A stretch of 64,000 nucleotides of DNA, taken from Xenorhabdus miraniensis (GTDB lineage: Bacteria; Pseudomonadota; Gammaproteobacteria; Enterobacterales; Enterobacteriaceae). Positions 29,076 to 37,900 of the stretch are shown here, piece by piece; position 1 is the first letter of the stretch, and each line of letters opens with the position of its first letter. Under the pieces are notes generated by a model. It was not told the origin of the DNA, did not search any database, and worked only from the letters and a program-made list of their open reading frames with translations. Position numbers and translations under genes: made by a program. Location of the stretch: the NCBI RefSeq assembly GCF_002632615.1, contig NZ_NITZ01000012.1, forward strand, positions 1-64,000. Reading direction: 5' to 3'.

Positions 29076-29891
29076 ATGTCATATCGCGTTATCGCGCTGG
29101 ATCTAGATGGAACATTGCTCGATCCACAAAAAAGTATTCTGCCAGAATCACTGAGTGCCCTGAATGACGCCCGGCAATCTGGTATCAAGGTCTTAATTGT
29201 TACTGGTCGCCATCATGTCGCCATCCATCCTTTCTATCAAGCGCTACAACTCGATACCCCTGCAATTTGCTGTAATGGGGCTTATTCATATGACTACCCT
29301 GGAAAGAAGGTATTAGCTTCGGATCCCCTTTCTATTCAAGAAGCCAATCAAGCGCTTTCTTATCTGCAAGGCACGGAAATTGAGCATTTGATGTATGTTG
29401 ATGATGCCATTTTATATCAATTTCCCCATACTGTAGCTCGAACCCTTGCATGGTCAGACTCTTTACCTGAGCATCAACGTCCCAATATCCAGCAAGCCAG
29501 TAGTTTTCAGGATGCAATTCAGGATGTTAATTTTATCTGGAAATTTGCTACCAACTCTTCAAATCTCGTGAAACTACATGAGATCAGCGAACAAATTGCA
29601 GAAAACGTGGGCCTTGAGTGCGAGTGGTCATGGTTTGACCAAGTTGATATTGCCAAAAAAGGTAACAGTAAAGGGATGCGTTTACAGCAATGGGTAGAAT
29701 CCCAAGGCATGAGTATGAAAGATGTGGTTGCTTTCGGTGATAATTATAACGATCTTAGTATGCTGGAAACTGCCGGACTTGGCGTTGCTATGGGGAATGG
29801 TGTTGATGCAGTCAAAGAGCGGGCAGATCTTGTCACACAGGATAATACCCAACCCGGCATCGCTGAAGTTATTCGGAAATATGTACTTTAA
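29076..29891 (+). CDS. ybhA: HAD-superfamily phosphatase YbhA
   Basis: 271 residues from ATG 29076, chosen because AAGAGG lies 8 bases upstream and the HAD motif then falls at the usual place; an open frame extends to 28956 without support. Motif I is DLDGTLLD (9-16), with nucleophile D9 and general acid D11. Motif II is VTGRHHVA, and motifs III/IV are KGNSKGMRLQQW and FGDNYNDLSMLE. The Cof-type cap lies in the middle. E. coli YbhA is a pyridoxal phosphate and sugar-phosphate phosphatase. The position next to pgl and modC is conserved. Confidence 0.92.
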   Translation: MSYRVIALDLDGTLLDPQKSILPESLSALNDARQSGIKVLIVTGRHHVAIHPFYQALQLDTPAICCNGAYSYDYPGKKVLASDPLSIQEANQALSYLQGTEIEHLMYVDDAILYQFPHTVARTLAWSDSLPEHQRPNIQQASSFQDAIQDVNFIWKFATNSSNLVKLHEISEQIAENVGLECEWSWFDQVDIAKKGNSKGMRLQQWVESQGMSMKDVVAFGDNYNDLSMLETAGLGVAMGNGVDAVKERADLVTQDNTQPGIAEVIRKYVL

Positions 29892-29977
29892 TTGCCTTTA
29901 GCACCTTAGCATCAATGGGAGAATGGGAGCGAACCAGCCATGAATTGTATTATTCCCGACTACGCTCCCCAGATATT

Positions 29978-31042
29978 TTATAAGTGACGATTTAACGAAA
30001 CACTCTTTATCTGCGCATACAGCCATTGCCCTACGCGCAGGTTAAGCTCTTCCTGCGCCCAAGAGGTAATTCTCGCCCACAAGAAATGTTCACTCAACGC
30101 CAATTTGACATCAACCTGCCCGCCGTCTTCAAAAAACTCGATGACTTTTACCTGCAAGGTGTTACGAATGCTACTTGCTTTTGGCGGTTCCAAAACTAAA
30201 GAAATATCTGACGCATCAATGCGAATACGTAAATCAGTTCCCGGAGCTGCATCAATTTGTGGTAGCCAAAGGGCTTTATCAGCCGCTGCCACGGCAGTCA
30301 TTTGATAACGCTGATGATGTTCCATCACAGACACTTTCAGTATGCTGCTCAGGCTCTCTTTTTGTAACCACGGACGCAATGCACTACTCGACCAAACATC
30401 TTCTAATGTGCCCGTCGCCCTGACCTTTCCTTTATCCATGACAATCACGTTATCCGCCAAACGCAAAATTTCATCCAAACTATGGCTGACATAGAGGATC
30501 GGAATTCTGACATCTTCGGACAGTTTTTCGAGATAAGGTAATAATTCACGCTTACGTGGTAAATCCAGTGAAGCTAATGGTTCATCCATGAGCAAGATTT
30601 CAGGCGCAGTCAGCAATGCACGACCAATCGCTACTCGCTGTTTTTCTCCGCCAGATAACGTGGCAGGAAAACGTGACAGCAAGTGCTCAATGCCTAATAA
30701 GCCAATGATATTGCTAAACTGCGGTTTCATTTCCGGAGCCATGCCGTATTGTAAGTTGCCTTTCACCCGATAGTGAGGGAAAAGACGTGCATCCTGAAAA
30801 ACATACCCAATCCGGCGCTTTTCTGCTGGCAGACAGATATTTTGCTCCGTATCCACTAAGGTTCGACCATTTAAGACAATTCGGCCTTTTTGTGGTTGGG
30901 TTAATCCCGCAATAACATTAATCAATGAGGTTTTTCCCGCTCCCGAAAGGCCGAATATGGCAGTGATGCTTTCAGTCGGCAAAGTGGTATCAACCTGCAT
31001 GTGCAATTCACCCAAACGCTGCTCAAAATCCAGTTCTAACAT
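29978..31042 (-). CDS. modC: Molybdate ABC transporter ATPase ModC
   Basis: 354 residues. It energises molybdate import through ModB. Walker A is GLSGAGKTS (31-39), the Q-loop is in [11 protein letters not shown], the signature is [16 protein letters not shown], and Walker B is [11 protein letters not shown]. The C-terminal TOBE domain (about 290-350) binds molybdate and damps transport. Its start overlaps the modB end by 7 bases. It is the last gene of modABC. Confidence 0.95.
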   Translation of the reverse strand: MLELDFEQRLGELHMQVDTTLPTESITAIFGLSGAGKTSLINVIAGLTQPQKGRIVLNGRTLVDTEQNICLPAEKRRIGYVFQDARLFPHYRVKGNLQYGMAPEMKPQFSNIIGLLGIEHLLSRFPATLSGGEKQRVAIGRALLTAPEILLMDEPLASLDLPRKRELLPYLEKLSEDVRIPILYVSHSLDEILRLADNVIVMDKGKVRATGTLEDVWSSSALRPWLQKESLSSILKVSVMEHHQRYQMTAVAAADKALWLPQIDAAPGTDLRIRIDASDISLVLEPPKASSIRNTLQVKVIEFFEDGGQVDVKLALSEHFLWARITSWAQEELNLRVGQWLYAQIKSVSLNRHL

Positions 31043-31734
31043 GCAGCCCCCAGACGTTTTCTACTCCAACGGGTCAGCCACTCGGAAAGCATCAATGAAA
31101 CCAGCGCCAATACAATAGCCACTACACATAAACGTGCTGCTGCTGTTTCTGCACCGGGCGTTTCTATCAATGTATACATGGCAAGAGGAATGGTTCGGGT
31201 TTCCCCCGGTATATTCGAAACAAAAGTGATGGTCGCACCAAATTCTCCCAATGAACGGGCAAATGCCAGCACAACACCAACAATGATGCCCGGTAATGAC
31301 AACGGCAAAGTAATGGTGAAAAAAACTTTAAGCGGACTTGCTCCCAGTGTCCGCGCAGCTTGCTCCAAACGCCTGTCTATGCTCTCCAGTGACAACCGAA
31401 TGGCTCTGACCATCAGCGGAAAAGCCACCACAGCCGAAGCTAATGCCGCTCCCGTCCAGTTAAATGCAAAACTGACACCAAACCAATCATAAAGGAATTC
31501 ACCAATCACTCCACGACGCCCCATGCTGATGAGCAACAAATATCCCACCACCACTGGCGGTAATACCAGTGGCAGGTGGATAATGCTGTCAAGCAGGGAT
31601 TTACCAAAAAACTGACAACGAGCCAACATCCATGCCATTAAGATCCCGAATGGCAAACTGAATAACACGGCAATTCCTGAGATTTTTAAGCTCAGTAAAA
31701 TTGCCTGCCATTCATATTCACTTAACATCTCCAA
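31036..31734 (-). CDS. modB: Molybdate ABC transporter permease ModB
   Basis: 232 residues, with five hydrophobic segments and the conserved EAA-type cytoplasmic loop ([26 protein letters not shown]), followed by [18 protein letters not shown]. The TTG at 31734 is taken as start because AGGA lies 9 bases before it; an ATG at 31728 has GGAG immediately adjacent, too close to work well, and would shorten the protein by two residues. It follows modA by 11 bases and precedes modC. Confidence 0.93.
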   Translation of the reverse strand: MEMLSEYEWQAILLSLKISGIAVLFSLPFGILMAWMLARCQFFGKSLLDSIIHLPLVLPPVVVGYLLLISMGRRGVIGEFLYDWFGVSFAFNWTGAALASAVVAFPLMVRAIRLSLESIDRRLEQAARTLGASPLKVFFTITLPLSLPGIIVGVVLAFARSLGEFGATITFVSNIPGETRTIPLAMYTLIETPGAETAAARLCVVAIVLALVSLMLSEWLTRWSRKRLGAAC

Positions 31735-31745
31735 AAGATCAGTTC

Positions 31746-32516
31746 CTACAGTGGACTAAAGCCATAACGTTTAAAAATTTCAGCGGCTTCAGGGGTTTTA
31801 AGGTAGTCATAAAAATCACGCACAGCCTGTTTTTCATGACCTTTGATTATCACAATCGGGTATTCCACCGGTTTGTGGCTTTCTGGTGGAAATACGCCCA
31901 CAACTTTCACTTTTTTGCTGGCAACTGCATCAGATCCGTAGACAATGCCCAGTGGCGCTTCTGCCCGCTCCACCAGCGCCATACCACTGCGTACGTTGTT
32001 GGTACGAGCCATCAGTGGATTCACCATATCCCATGCTTTCAAATATTGCAGTGATTCCTTGGCATATATACCAACAGGCACATGATCAGGATCACCGACT
32101 GCTAAGCGGCCACCTGCCAGCAAGGATTTCCATTTTGTTTCCTTATTGATATCGATTTTTTCCAACTTACTCTCTTTAGGGGCAATCAAGACAAGCTGAT
32201 TACCCAACAAGGTATGGCGGGTATTCTCAGCAATTAATTGTTTATCAGAGACGTAATTCATCCATTGTTGATCGGCAGAAATAAAAATATCGGCAGGTGC
32301 TCCCTGTTCTATCTGACGTGCCAATGTTGAAGATGAAGCGTAGGAAGCAACAATATCTCCTTGTTTTTCTTTCTTATATTGCGCAGCAATATCGTCAAGT
32401 GCATTAGTCAATGAAGCAGCAGCAAAAACTGTCACTTTATCTGTTGCCCAAACGTTTCCAACCAGTGCAAAAGAAACTACGGCACCAGTCAGTAGCTGAT
32501 AAACTTTCTTTTTCAT
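31746..32516 (-). CDS. modA: Molybdate-binding periplasmic protein ModA
   Basis: 256 residues from ATG 32516 (AGGTGA 8 bases upstream); the longer frame to 32561 crosses the ModE site. The Sec signal peptide is MKKKVYQLLTGAVVSFALVG and probably ends after VWA at residue 24. The mature start TDKVTVFAAASLTNALDD carries the Ser that coordinates the oxyanion, and ASSSTLARQIEQGAPAD the second oxyanion site. It delivers molybdate to ModBC. It is first in modABC, and its promoter overlaps a ModE-type operator. Confidence 0.95.
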   Translation of the reverse strand: MKKKVYQLLTGAVVSFALVGNVWATDKVTVFAAASLTNALDDIAAQYKKEKQGDIVASYASSSTLARQIEQGAPADIFISADQQWMNYVSDKQLIAENTRHTLLGNQLVLIAPKESKLEKIDINKETKWKSLLAGGRLAVGDPDHVPVGIYAKESLQYLKAWDMVNPLMARTNNVRSGMALVERAEAPLGIVYGSDAVASKKVKVVGVFPPESHKPVEYPIVIIKGHEKQAVRDFYDYLKTPEAAEIFKRYGFSPL

Positions 32517-32549
32517 TTTATATTCACCTAGAGAATCAATATGGTGCGT

Positions 32550-32570
32550 CGTATATAACAAGATATAACG
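32550..32570 (-). promoter_or_regulatory. ModE-binding site upstream of modA
   Basis: CGTATAT and ATATAACG form an inverted pair about a short spacer (32550-32570), close to the E. coli modA operator (CGTTATAT...ACATAACG). It lies 34 bases before modA. Molybdate-bound ModE should repress modABC here. Confidence 0.8.
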
Positions 32571-32856
32571 TTAAATGAAAATGCTATTCAGATATTAATC
32601 GGCAAGTTGTGAGCCAGTTTTAGCTTTTGCATTAATTCAATGCAAAAATTGCAGTATCAAAATAGGAAAAAATATCAGCAGATAGATATAACTCATCAAT
32701 GTGACACGAAGGCGAAAAGGTATTGTATACAGAGCCATATGCTGTTTTATCATAATTGCTAATGCCTGCCGCAACAATTCTGGTGGTCGTGATGGCGGTG
32801 ATTTGGTCGGGGGGAAAGAAACGCGTCAAATGGATTTTATGCCGTAATTAAAAAAA
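32571..32856. other. Gap between the modA promoter and the acrZ terminator
   Basis: Nearly 290 bases with no supported gene. A 65-codon minus-strand frame at 32632-32829 has no ribosome site and no protein-like pattern. Confidence 0.4.
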
Positions 32857-32885
32857 CAAACCCTGTTATTTCAAACGGGGTTTGT
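32857..32885 (-). terminator. Rho-independent terminator after acrZ
   Basis: On the minus strand ACAAACCC pairs with GGGTTTGT across a 13-base loop, followed by a run of seven T. It lies 74 bases past the acrZ stop. Confidence 0.8.
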
Positions 32886-32958
32886 CAGCGGCCTGAACCC
32901 AGAATATACAAGCCTATGGGAAAAACCAGATAGTAGAAATGCGGCAATTAACTCAAAA

Positions 32959-33099
32959 TTACTGTTCAATGCCTTTTGTTTCGCTTTTGGAAATGATGTT
33001 GAACACTTCCCCCAGTCCATAGATCAATCCCATAATCACTACCATCACAACAGGGATCATGACCAGTGCGAGTCCCATACTTTTAATCAATTCAAGCAT
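32959..33099 (-). CDS. acrZ: AcrZ, small membrane partner of the AcrAB-TolC pump
   Basis: 46 residues, translated from ATG 33099 with GAGG 7 bases upstream. The sequence [18 protein letters not shown] continues into one amphipathic-to-hydrophobic helix with a conserved proline and ends in the polar tail [20 protein letters not shown] near residue 26 is the recognisable AcrZ segment. In E. coli the 49-residue AcrZ binds AcrB and favours export of some antibiotics. It lies between modE and modA, as in E. coli. Although under 50 residues, synteny and sequence make the call firm. Confidence 0.93.
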   Translation of the reverse strand: MLELIKSMGLALVMIPVVMVVIMGLIYGLGEVFNIISKSETKGIEQ

Positions 33100-33231
33100 A
33101 CAAACCTCATATCATAAATGACCACTATCCAGTCATTTTAGACAATAAAAAAGTAACAGTAACCGACGAAACGTGCGATTCTTATAGTTATCCTATAAAA
33201 ACTCTCAAATATTTGCCCGAAATGAATCACT

Positions 33232-34023
33232 ATGCAAGCCGAAATATTGTTAACACTGAAATTGCAGCAACGCCTGTTTGCTGATCCACGACGAATCGAG
33301 CTGCTTAAACAGATTAAAATCACCGGTTCTATCAGTCAGGGCGCAAAGCAAGCAGGGATAAGTTATAAAAGCGCCTGGGATGCCATCAATGAAATGAATC
33401 AACTCGCGGATGAAGTATTGGTAGAACGTGCCACAGGCGGGAAAGGGGGGGGTGGAGCCATACTGACACACTATGGCGAACGTCTGTTACAACTTTATGA
33501 TCTGCTGGCAAAAATTCAACAAAAAGCTTTTGATGCTCTTAAAGAGGATTCGCTGCCCCTAGATAGTCTGCTTGCCGCCATTTCTCGATTTTCATTACAA
33601 ACCAGTGCCCGAAACCAATTTTTTGGCAACATTCTTGAGCGCAACCATGAAAATATCCAACAACACGTTCGAGTCCTGCTGGCAGATGGAAAAACATCAA
33701 TCTATGCTGCCTTAACGGAACAGAGTGCAAATCGATTAAATTTAGTGACAGGGAAAGAAGTTCTGGTGTTGATTAAAGCTCCATGGATAGCCTTAACTAA
33801 AGAGCCTCTCTCCTCCGTTTCATACGATAACGCCCTGCCCAGCCAAATCAGCCACATTGAAACAGGAACAGAACACAGTGAAGTTATTCTGACGCTCAAT
33901 GGCGGTGAATCCCTTTGTGTTACATTGCCTAATCAGGAAATGGAACGCCTGAAACTCCAACCAAATGATCTCGTCACCGCACTTTTCAATGCTGATAAAG
34001 TGATTATTGCAACTCTGTGCTGA
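33232..34023 (+). CDS. modE: Molybdate-responsive transcriptional regulator ModE
   Basis: 263 residues. The winged helix-turn-helix (about 10-110) includes GSISQGAKQAGISYKSAWDAIN and the wing VERATGGKGGGGAILT. Two TOBE/Mop domains follow (about 125-190 and 200-262) and bind molybdate at the dimer interface, with motifs ARNQFFGNI and VLVLIKAPWIAL. Molybdate-bound ModE represses modABC and activates molybdoenzyme and moa genes in E. coli. It is divergent from acrZ and followed by modF. Confidence 0.95.
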   Translation: MQAEILLTLKLQQRLFADPRRIELLKQIKITGSISQGAKQAGISYKSAWDAINEMNQLADEVLVERATGGKGGGGAILTHYGERLLQLYDLLAKIQQKAFDALKEDSLPLDSLLAAISRFSLQTSARNQFFGNILERNHENIQQHVRVLLADGKTSIYAALTEQSANRLNLVTGKEVLVLIKAPWIALTKEPLSSVSYDNALPSQISHIETGTEHSEVILTLNGGESLCVTLPNQEMERLKLQPNDLVTALFNADKVIIATLC

Positions 34024-34240
34024 CGACTGGTTATTCCCTTATATCCCCTGATAAACCGCCTGGCAGGGGAATTTCAGTTCTTTTCCTCTTTCAGCAAGAC
34101 AATATTCAACAGAGCCTCACAATAGATTTCAAAAATCATTACCCCTTAACTATTAACAGACAACTACACATTGACATTGACCATCATTACGCTTATTTCT
34201 GATTATTCTTTAGTTGATGTTGCTTAAATAAGGAAGAAGA

Positions 34241-35725
34241 ATGTCTGAATTGCAAATAACGCAAGGTAGTTTCCGTTTAAGTGACACCCGTACTCTGCGG
34301 CTACCGTCACTGAAAATTATTTCTGGGGAAAATTGGGCCTTTATTGGCGCAAATGGCAGTGGAAAATCTTCATTGGCTCGAGCTCTGTCAGGTGAATTAA
34401 TTCAACTGGCAGGGGAACGTTATTGCTCATTTCATACACCAATACGCCTCTCTTTCGAACAATTGCAAAAACTCATCGACGAGGAGTGGCAACGAAACAA
34501 CACTGATTTACTCAGTGAAGACGAGGAAGATACTGGGCGCACTGCCGCAGACATCATTCAGCTTTATCATAAAGACAATGAGTTATGCCTTGAATTAACC
34601 AACTATTTCGGCATTAAAGATCTGCTCTCACGACGTTTCAAATACCTCTCAACTGGGGAAGTCCGCAAAGTTTTGCTTTGTCAGGCATTGATGGCTGATC
34701 CTGATTTATTGATCCTTGATGAGCCTTTTGACGGGTTGGATGTTTATGCACGAGGCCAACTTTCCCAATTATTGGAATCGCTGGCAGCAAAAGGCATTAC
34801 TTTAGTTTTGATCTTAACCCGTTTCCATGAACTCCCTGATTTTGTCAAACAAATCGGTGTATTAGCAGACTGTCACCTGACTTTAGCCGGAGAAAAACAA
34901 AGTATTTTGGCGGAATCTCTCATAGCCCAATTAGCACACAGTGAAGGGCTGAAAAATATTCATCTTCCCGAAACAGATGAATACCGTGCGGATGAACAAC
35001 TTCCAACCGATCAGCCATTAGTTTCAATGCGTAATGTTATTGTCCAGTATCATGACAAACCCATTTTGCACGGCCTGAACTGGCAAATGAATCCTAATGA
35101 ACACTGGCAGGTCATTGGCGAAAATGGAGCCGGCAAATCGACTCTACTCAGTTTGATTACAGGTGATCACCCTCAAGGTTATAGTAATGAGTTAATATTA
35201 TTTGGCCGGCAACGAGGAAGTGGTGAAACTATTTGGGACATTAAACGCCATATTGGTTATGTCAGTAACAGTATCCATTTAGAGTACCGCGTCAGCATCA
35301 GTGTCAGAAATGTCATCCTTTCTGGTTTTTTTGACTCGATAGGGCTATATCAAGCCGTTTCAGATCGGCAACAACAACTGGCTGATGAGTGGCTGAATTT
35401 ACTGGGATTATCTGGGGAAACAGCAACCCGCCCATTCCACAGCCTGTCATGGGGGCAACAGCGGCTCGTTTTAATTGCCCGCGCTTTAGTGAAACACCCT
35501 GCCTTACTGATTCTGGATGAACCATTACAAGGGCTTGATCCCTTAAACCGTCAACTGGTCCTGCGCTTCATTGATATCATGATCGCCAATGGGGATACGC
35601 AGCTTCTGTTTGTTTCTCATCATCAGGAAGATGCGCCAGAATGTATTACTCATCGCCTAAGATTTATTCCTGACGGTGATGTTTACCGATATGAAACCGA
35701 CAATATTTTCCAAGAAGCTCTGTAG
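34241..35725 (+). CDS. modF: ModF, double-ATPase ABC protein linked to molybdate
   Basis: 494 residues with two ABC domains and no membrane part. Domain 1 has Walker A GANGSGKSS (36-44), signature LSTGEVRKV and Walker B LLILDEPFDGLD. Domain 2 has Walker A GENGAGKST near residue 293, signature LSWGQQRL and Walker B LLILDEPLQGLDP. E. coli ModF (490 residues) is similar to the photorepair PhrA type; its role in molybdate metabolism is not clear. It lies 217 bases after modE and may share its transcript. Confidence 0.93.
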   Translation: MSELQITQGSFRLSDTRTLRLPSLKIISGENWAFIGANGSGKSSLARALSGELIQLAGERYCSFHTPIRLSFEQLQKLIDEEWQRNNTDLLSEDEEDTGRTAADIIQLYHKDNELCLELTNYFGIKDLLSRRFKYLSTGEVRKVLLCQALMADPDLLILDEPFDGLDVYARGQLSQLLESLAAKGITLVLILTRFHELPDFVKQIGVLADCHLTLAGEKQSILAESLIAQLAHSEGLKNIHLPETDEYRADEQLPTDQPLVSMRNVIVQYHDKPILHGLNWQMNPNEHWQVIGENGAGKSTLLSLITGDHPQGYSNELILFGRQRGSGETIWDIKRHIGYVSNSIHLEYRVSISVRNVILSGFFDSIGLYQAVSDRQQQLADEWLNLLGLSGETATRPFHSLSWGQQRLVLIARALVKHPALLILDEPLQGLDPLNRQLVLRFIDIMIANGDTQLLFVSHHQEDAPECITHRLRFIPDGDVYRYETDNIFQEAL

Positions 35726-35745
35726 TCTCCCCCTTTCTATACCGT

Positions 35746-35770
35746 GAACCTTCTCTGTGAGAGAAGGTTC
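35746..35770. terminator. Hairpin after modF
   Basis: An 11-base perfect stem, GAACCTTCTCT with a GTG loop and its complement, lies 20 bases past the modF stop. No T-run follows directly, so efficiency is uncertain. Confidence 0.5.
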
Positions 35771-35922
35771 TGCCGTTATCCCTCCAACCAATGATTTTGT
35801 AAAATAAAATACTATTTTTTGATATTTTTATTATTATTTTTGAATTTTTTAACGGTTGCTATAAAATCACCGCCTATTTTTAGATTATTTCGTTGTTTTT
35901 TCCAAAGATAATAGGGAATTAT

Positions 35923-36750
35923 ATGGCTTGGGCATTACTTGCCGTTTCATTGGCGCTTTTGGATAGCCGCCAGAAAATTGCTTTTTTCATCGCGTTCTTG
36001 GCTATCATTGCTGGAATCAGCACTAACGTGCTTACCTACCCCGCCATAGTCACATTAACAGTGATTACCATCTTGGGTGTAGCACACATTTACTGCAAAA
36101 AACAATTTGTTCTTAGCACTGTCATAGAGGTGGTATTAGTCATCTCTGGTATTTTGCTGTTTATACATTACCTTCCGGGCTTCCATAATCTCAAGTATCT
36201 GGACAAAGTACAGACAGGTCCACTAAGCGCACCTTTCTCAATGTATTTCAACTTTGACAAGGCACTTCTGCCATTCATCTTATTATTCTGCCTGCCCACT
36301 TTGTTTACCCGGAAACCTGTGGTTAATGCTCCCCCACATGGATGGGCGTTATTAATTGCAGCTATTCCGGCATTATTGTGGCTTGCAACCGTGTTAGGTG
36401 GATTGTCCGTTGAACTCCATCTACCCAGCTGGTTTCCTGCTTTTGTCCTTGCTAACCTTTTCTTTGTTTCGCTTGCTGAAGAAGCGCTGTTCCGTGGCTA
36501 TATTCAACAAAAGTTGAGCCAGTGGATGAGTCCTTACTTAGCACTGATTATCACCTCCCTGCTTTTTGGTGCAGTTCACTTTGCGGGTGGCGGCTTGATG
36601 ATGGCTTTCGCGACATTGGCTGGTTTAATTTATGGCGTAACATGGATGTGGAGTGGTCGTTTATGGGTAGCTGTTGCTTTCCATTTTTCACTTAATCTGA
36701 TACATCTGTTGTTTTTCACCTATCCGATAAAATCAGTGGTCATGCACTAA
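35923..36750 (+). CDS. CPBP family intramembrane metalloprotease
   Basis: 275 residues from ATG 35923 (AGGGA 5 bases upstream); a TTG at 35893 gives a longer frame without a site. About eight membrane helices. The Abi/CPBP motifs are EEALFRGY (beginning at residue 186), HFAGG near residue 219 and HFSLN near residue 254, with Glu and His residues that bind the metal of Rce1-type proteases. In bacteria the family matures or confers immunity to peptides and processes membrane proteins. It lies between modF and gpmA with no partner, so no substrate can be named. A 14-base tandem duplication spans its stop codon. Confidence 0.88.
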   Translation: MAWALLAVSLALLDSRQKIAFFIAFLAIIAGISTNVLTYPAIVTLTVITILGVAHIYCKKQFVLSTVIEVVLVISGILLFIHYLPGFHNLKYLDKVQTGPLSAPFSMYFNFDKALLPFILLFCLPTLFTRKPVVNAPPHGWALLIAAIPALLWLATVLGGLSVELHLPSWFPAFVLANLFFVSLAEEALFRGYIQQKLSQWMSPYLALIITSLLFGAVHFAGGGLMMAFATLAGLIYGVTWMWSGRLWVAVAFHFSLNLIHLLFFTYPIKSVVMH

Positions 36751-36765
36751 GGGTCATGCACTAAG
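36738..36765. repeat. 14-base tandem duplication across the protease stop codon
   Basis: GGTCATGCACTAAG occurs twice in direct succession (36738-36751 and 36752-36765). The first copy contains the stop of the CPBP protease gene. Confidence 0.9.
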
Positions 36766-36805
36766 CTGAATTTTACTTGATCAGAATTGCATCCCTGTAA
36801 TGGGG

Positions 36806-36880
36806 AATGACAATTCTGATCAAAACAATTTTGCTCAAAGCAATTTGACTCAAAACAATTTGACTCAAAACAACTCAGAT
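36806..36880 (+). repeat. Five degenerate 15-base tandem repeats
   Basis: Units of the form CAATTTGACTCAAAA occur five times at 15-base spacing, two of them identical. In one frame (ATG 36800, stop 36938) they encode pentapeptides NNSDQ, NNFAQ, SNLTQ, NNLTQ and NNSDQ, similar to the A(N/D)LXX repeat pattern. No ribosome site precedes that ATG, so a real gene is doubtful. The region lies just upstream of gpmA. Confidence 0.65.
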
Positions 36881-37052
36881 CAAACATTCTTTTCCTCCCC
36901 TGAGCAAATAAGTCTCTGTCGTTACTGTCACCAAATATGATTTAAAACAGGTGTTACGAGACTATTGTTTGCCGTTTTGGTCTTTCGCGCCATATAATGC
37001 CCGCAGCGATCATTTCATTTCGTATTAAAAAGTACTGATAGGAGTTTAAGCT

Positions 37053-37805
37053 ATGGCTGTAACTAAACTGGTTCTTGTAAGGCACGGAGAGAGCGAGTGG
37101 AACAAAGAGAACCGTTTTACTGGCTGGACTGACGTTGAATTGTCTGACAAAGGCCGCTCTGAAGCACAACAAGCAGGTCAATTGTTGAAACAAGAAGGTT
37201 TCGCTTTTGATTTCGCCTACACTTCTGTTTTAAAACGTGCCATTCACACTCTGTGGAATATTTTGGACCAAGTCGATCAGCAATGGCTGCCAGTTGAAAA
37301 AAGCTGGAAACTGAATGAACGTCACTATGGCGCATTGCAAGGTCTGGATAAAGCAGAAACGGCTGCTAAGTATGGTGATGATCAAGTTAAATTGTGGCGT
37401 CGTGGCTTTGCTATCACTCCTCCTGATTTGACCAAAGATGACGAACGTTACCCTGGCCATGATCCTCGCTATGCAAATTTGAAACCAGAAGAACTCCCAG
37501 TTACAGAAAGCCTGGCAACCACCATTGAGCGTGTTGTTCCTTATTGGGAAGAAGTGATCAAGCCTCGCGTAGAGAAAGGTGAAAAAGTCATCATTGCTGC
37601 TCACGGTAACTCTTTGCGTGCTCTGGTGAAATACCTGGATAATATGGGCGAAGAAGAAATTCTTGAGCTGAATATTCCAACTGCTGTGCCACTGGTTTAT
37701 GAATTTGATGAAAACATGAAACCTATCAAGCACTATTATCTGGGCAATGCTGACGAAATCGCAGCAAAAGCTGCTGCTGTAGCCAACCAAGGTAAAGCGA
37801 AGTAA
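37053..37805 (+). CDS. gpmA: 2,3-bisphosphoglycerate-dependent phosphoglycerate mutase GpmA
   Basis: 250 residues, the length of the E. coli enzyme. It interconverts 3- and 2-phosphoglycerate in glycolysis. The phosphorylated histidine is H11 in [20 protein letters not shown] carries the general acid Glu, and [15 protein letters not shown] the second His. A GATAGGAG site precedes the ATG. It is convergent with aroG, the E. coli neighbour, across a strong terminator. Confidence 0.97.
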   Translation: MAVTKLVLVRHGESEWNKENRFTGWTDVELSDKGRSEAQQAGQLLKQEGFAFDFAYTSVLKRAIHTLWNILDQVDQQWLPVEKSWKLNERHYGALQGLDKAETAAKYGDDQVKLWRRGFAITPPDLTKDDERYPGHDPRYANLKPEELPVTESLATTIERVVPYWEEVIKPRVEKGEKVIIAAHGNSLRALVKYLDNMGEEEILELNIPTAVPLVYEFDENMKPIKHYYLGNADEIAAKAAAVANQGKAK

Positions 37806-37863
37806 TCTTCCAAGATTCAAGCAAAAACAGCACTAAGCAAACAGTGTTAAAAACATTTAGTAG

Positions 37864-37891
37864 AAAGCCGGAATCATCTCCGGCTTTTTTT
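37864..37891. terminator. Terminator between gpmA and aroG
   Basis: AAAGCCGGA and TCCGGCTTT form a GC-rich stem about a 6-base loop, followed by seven T on the plus strand. It ends gpmA and, read the other way, can end aroG, whose stop is at 37901. Confidence 0.9.
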
Positions 37892-37900
37892 CGTGATGAA

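Noticed and set aside
34017..34202. 61-codon frame between modE and modF
   Set aside because: Starts inside the modE end, no ribosome site, no protein-like pattern.
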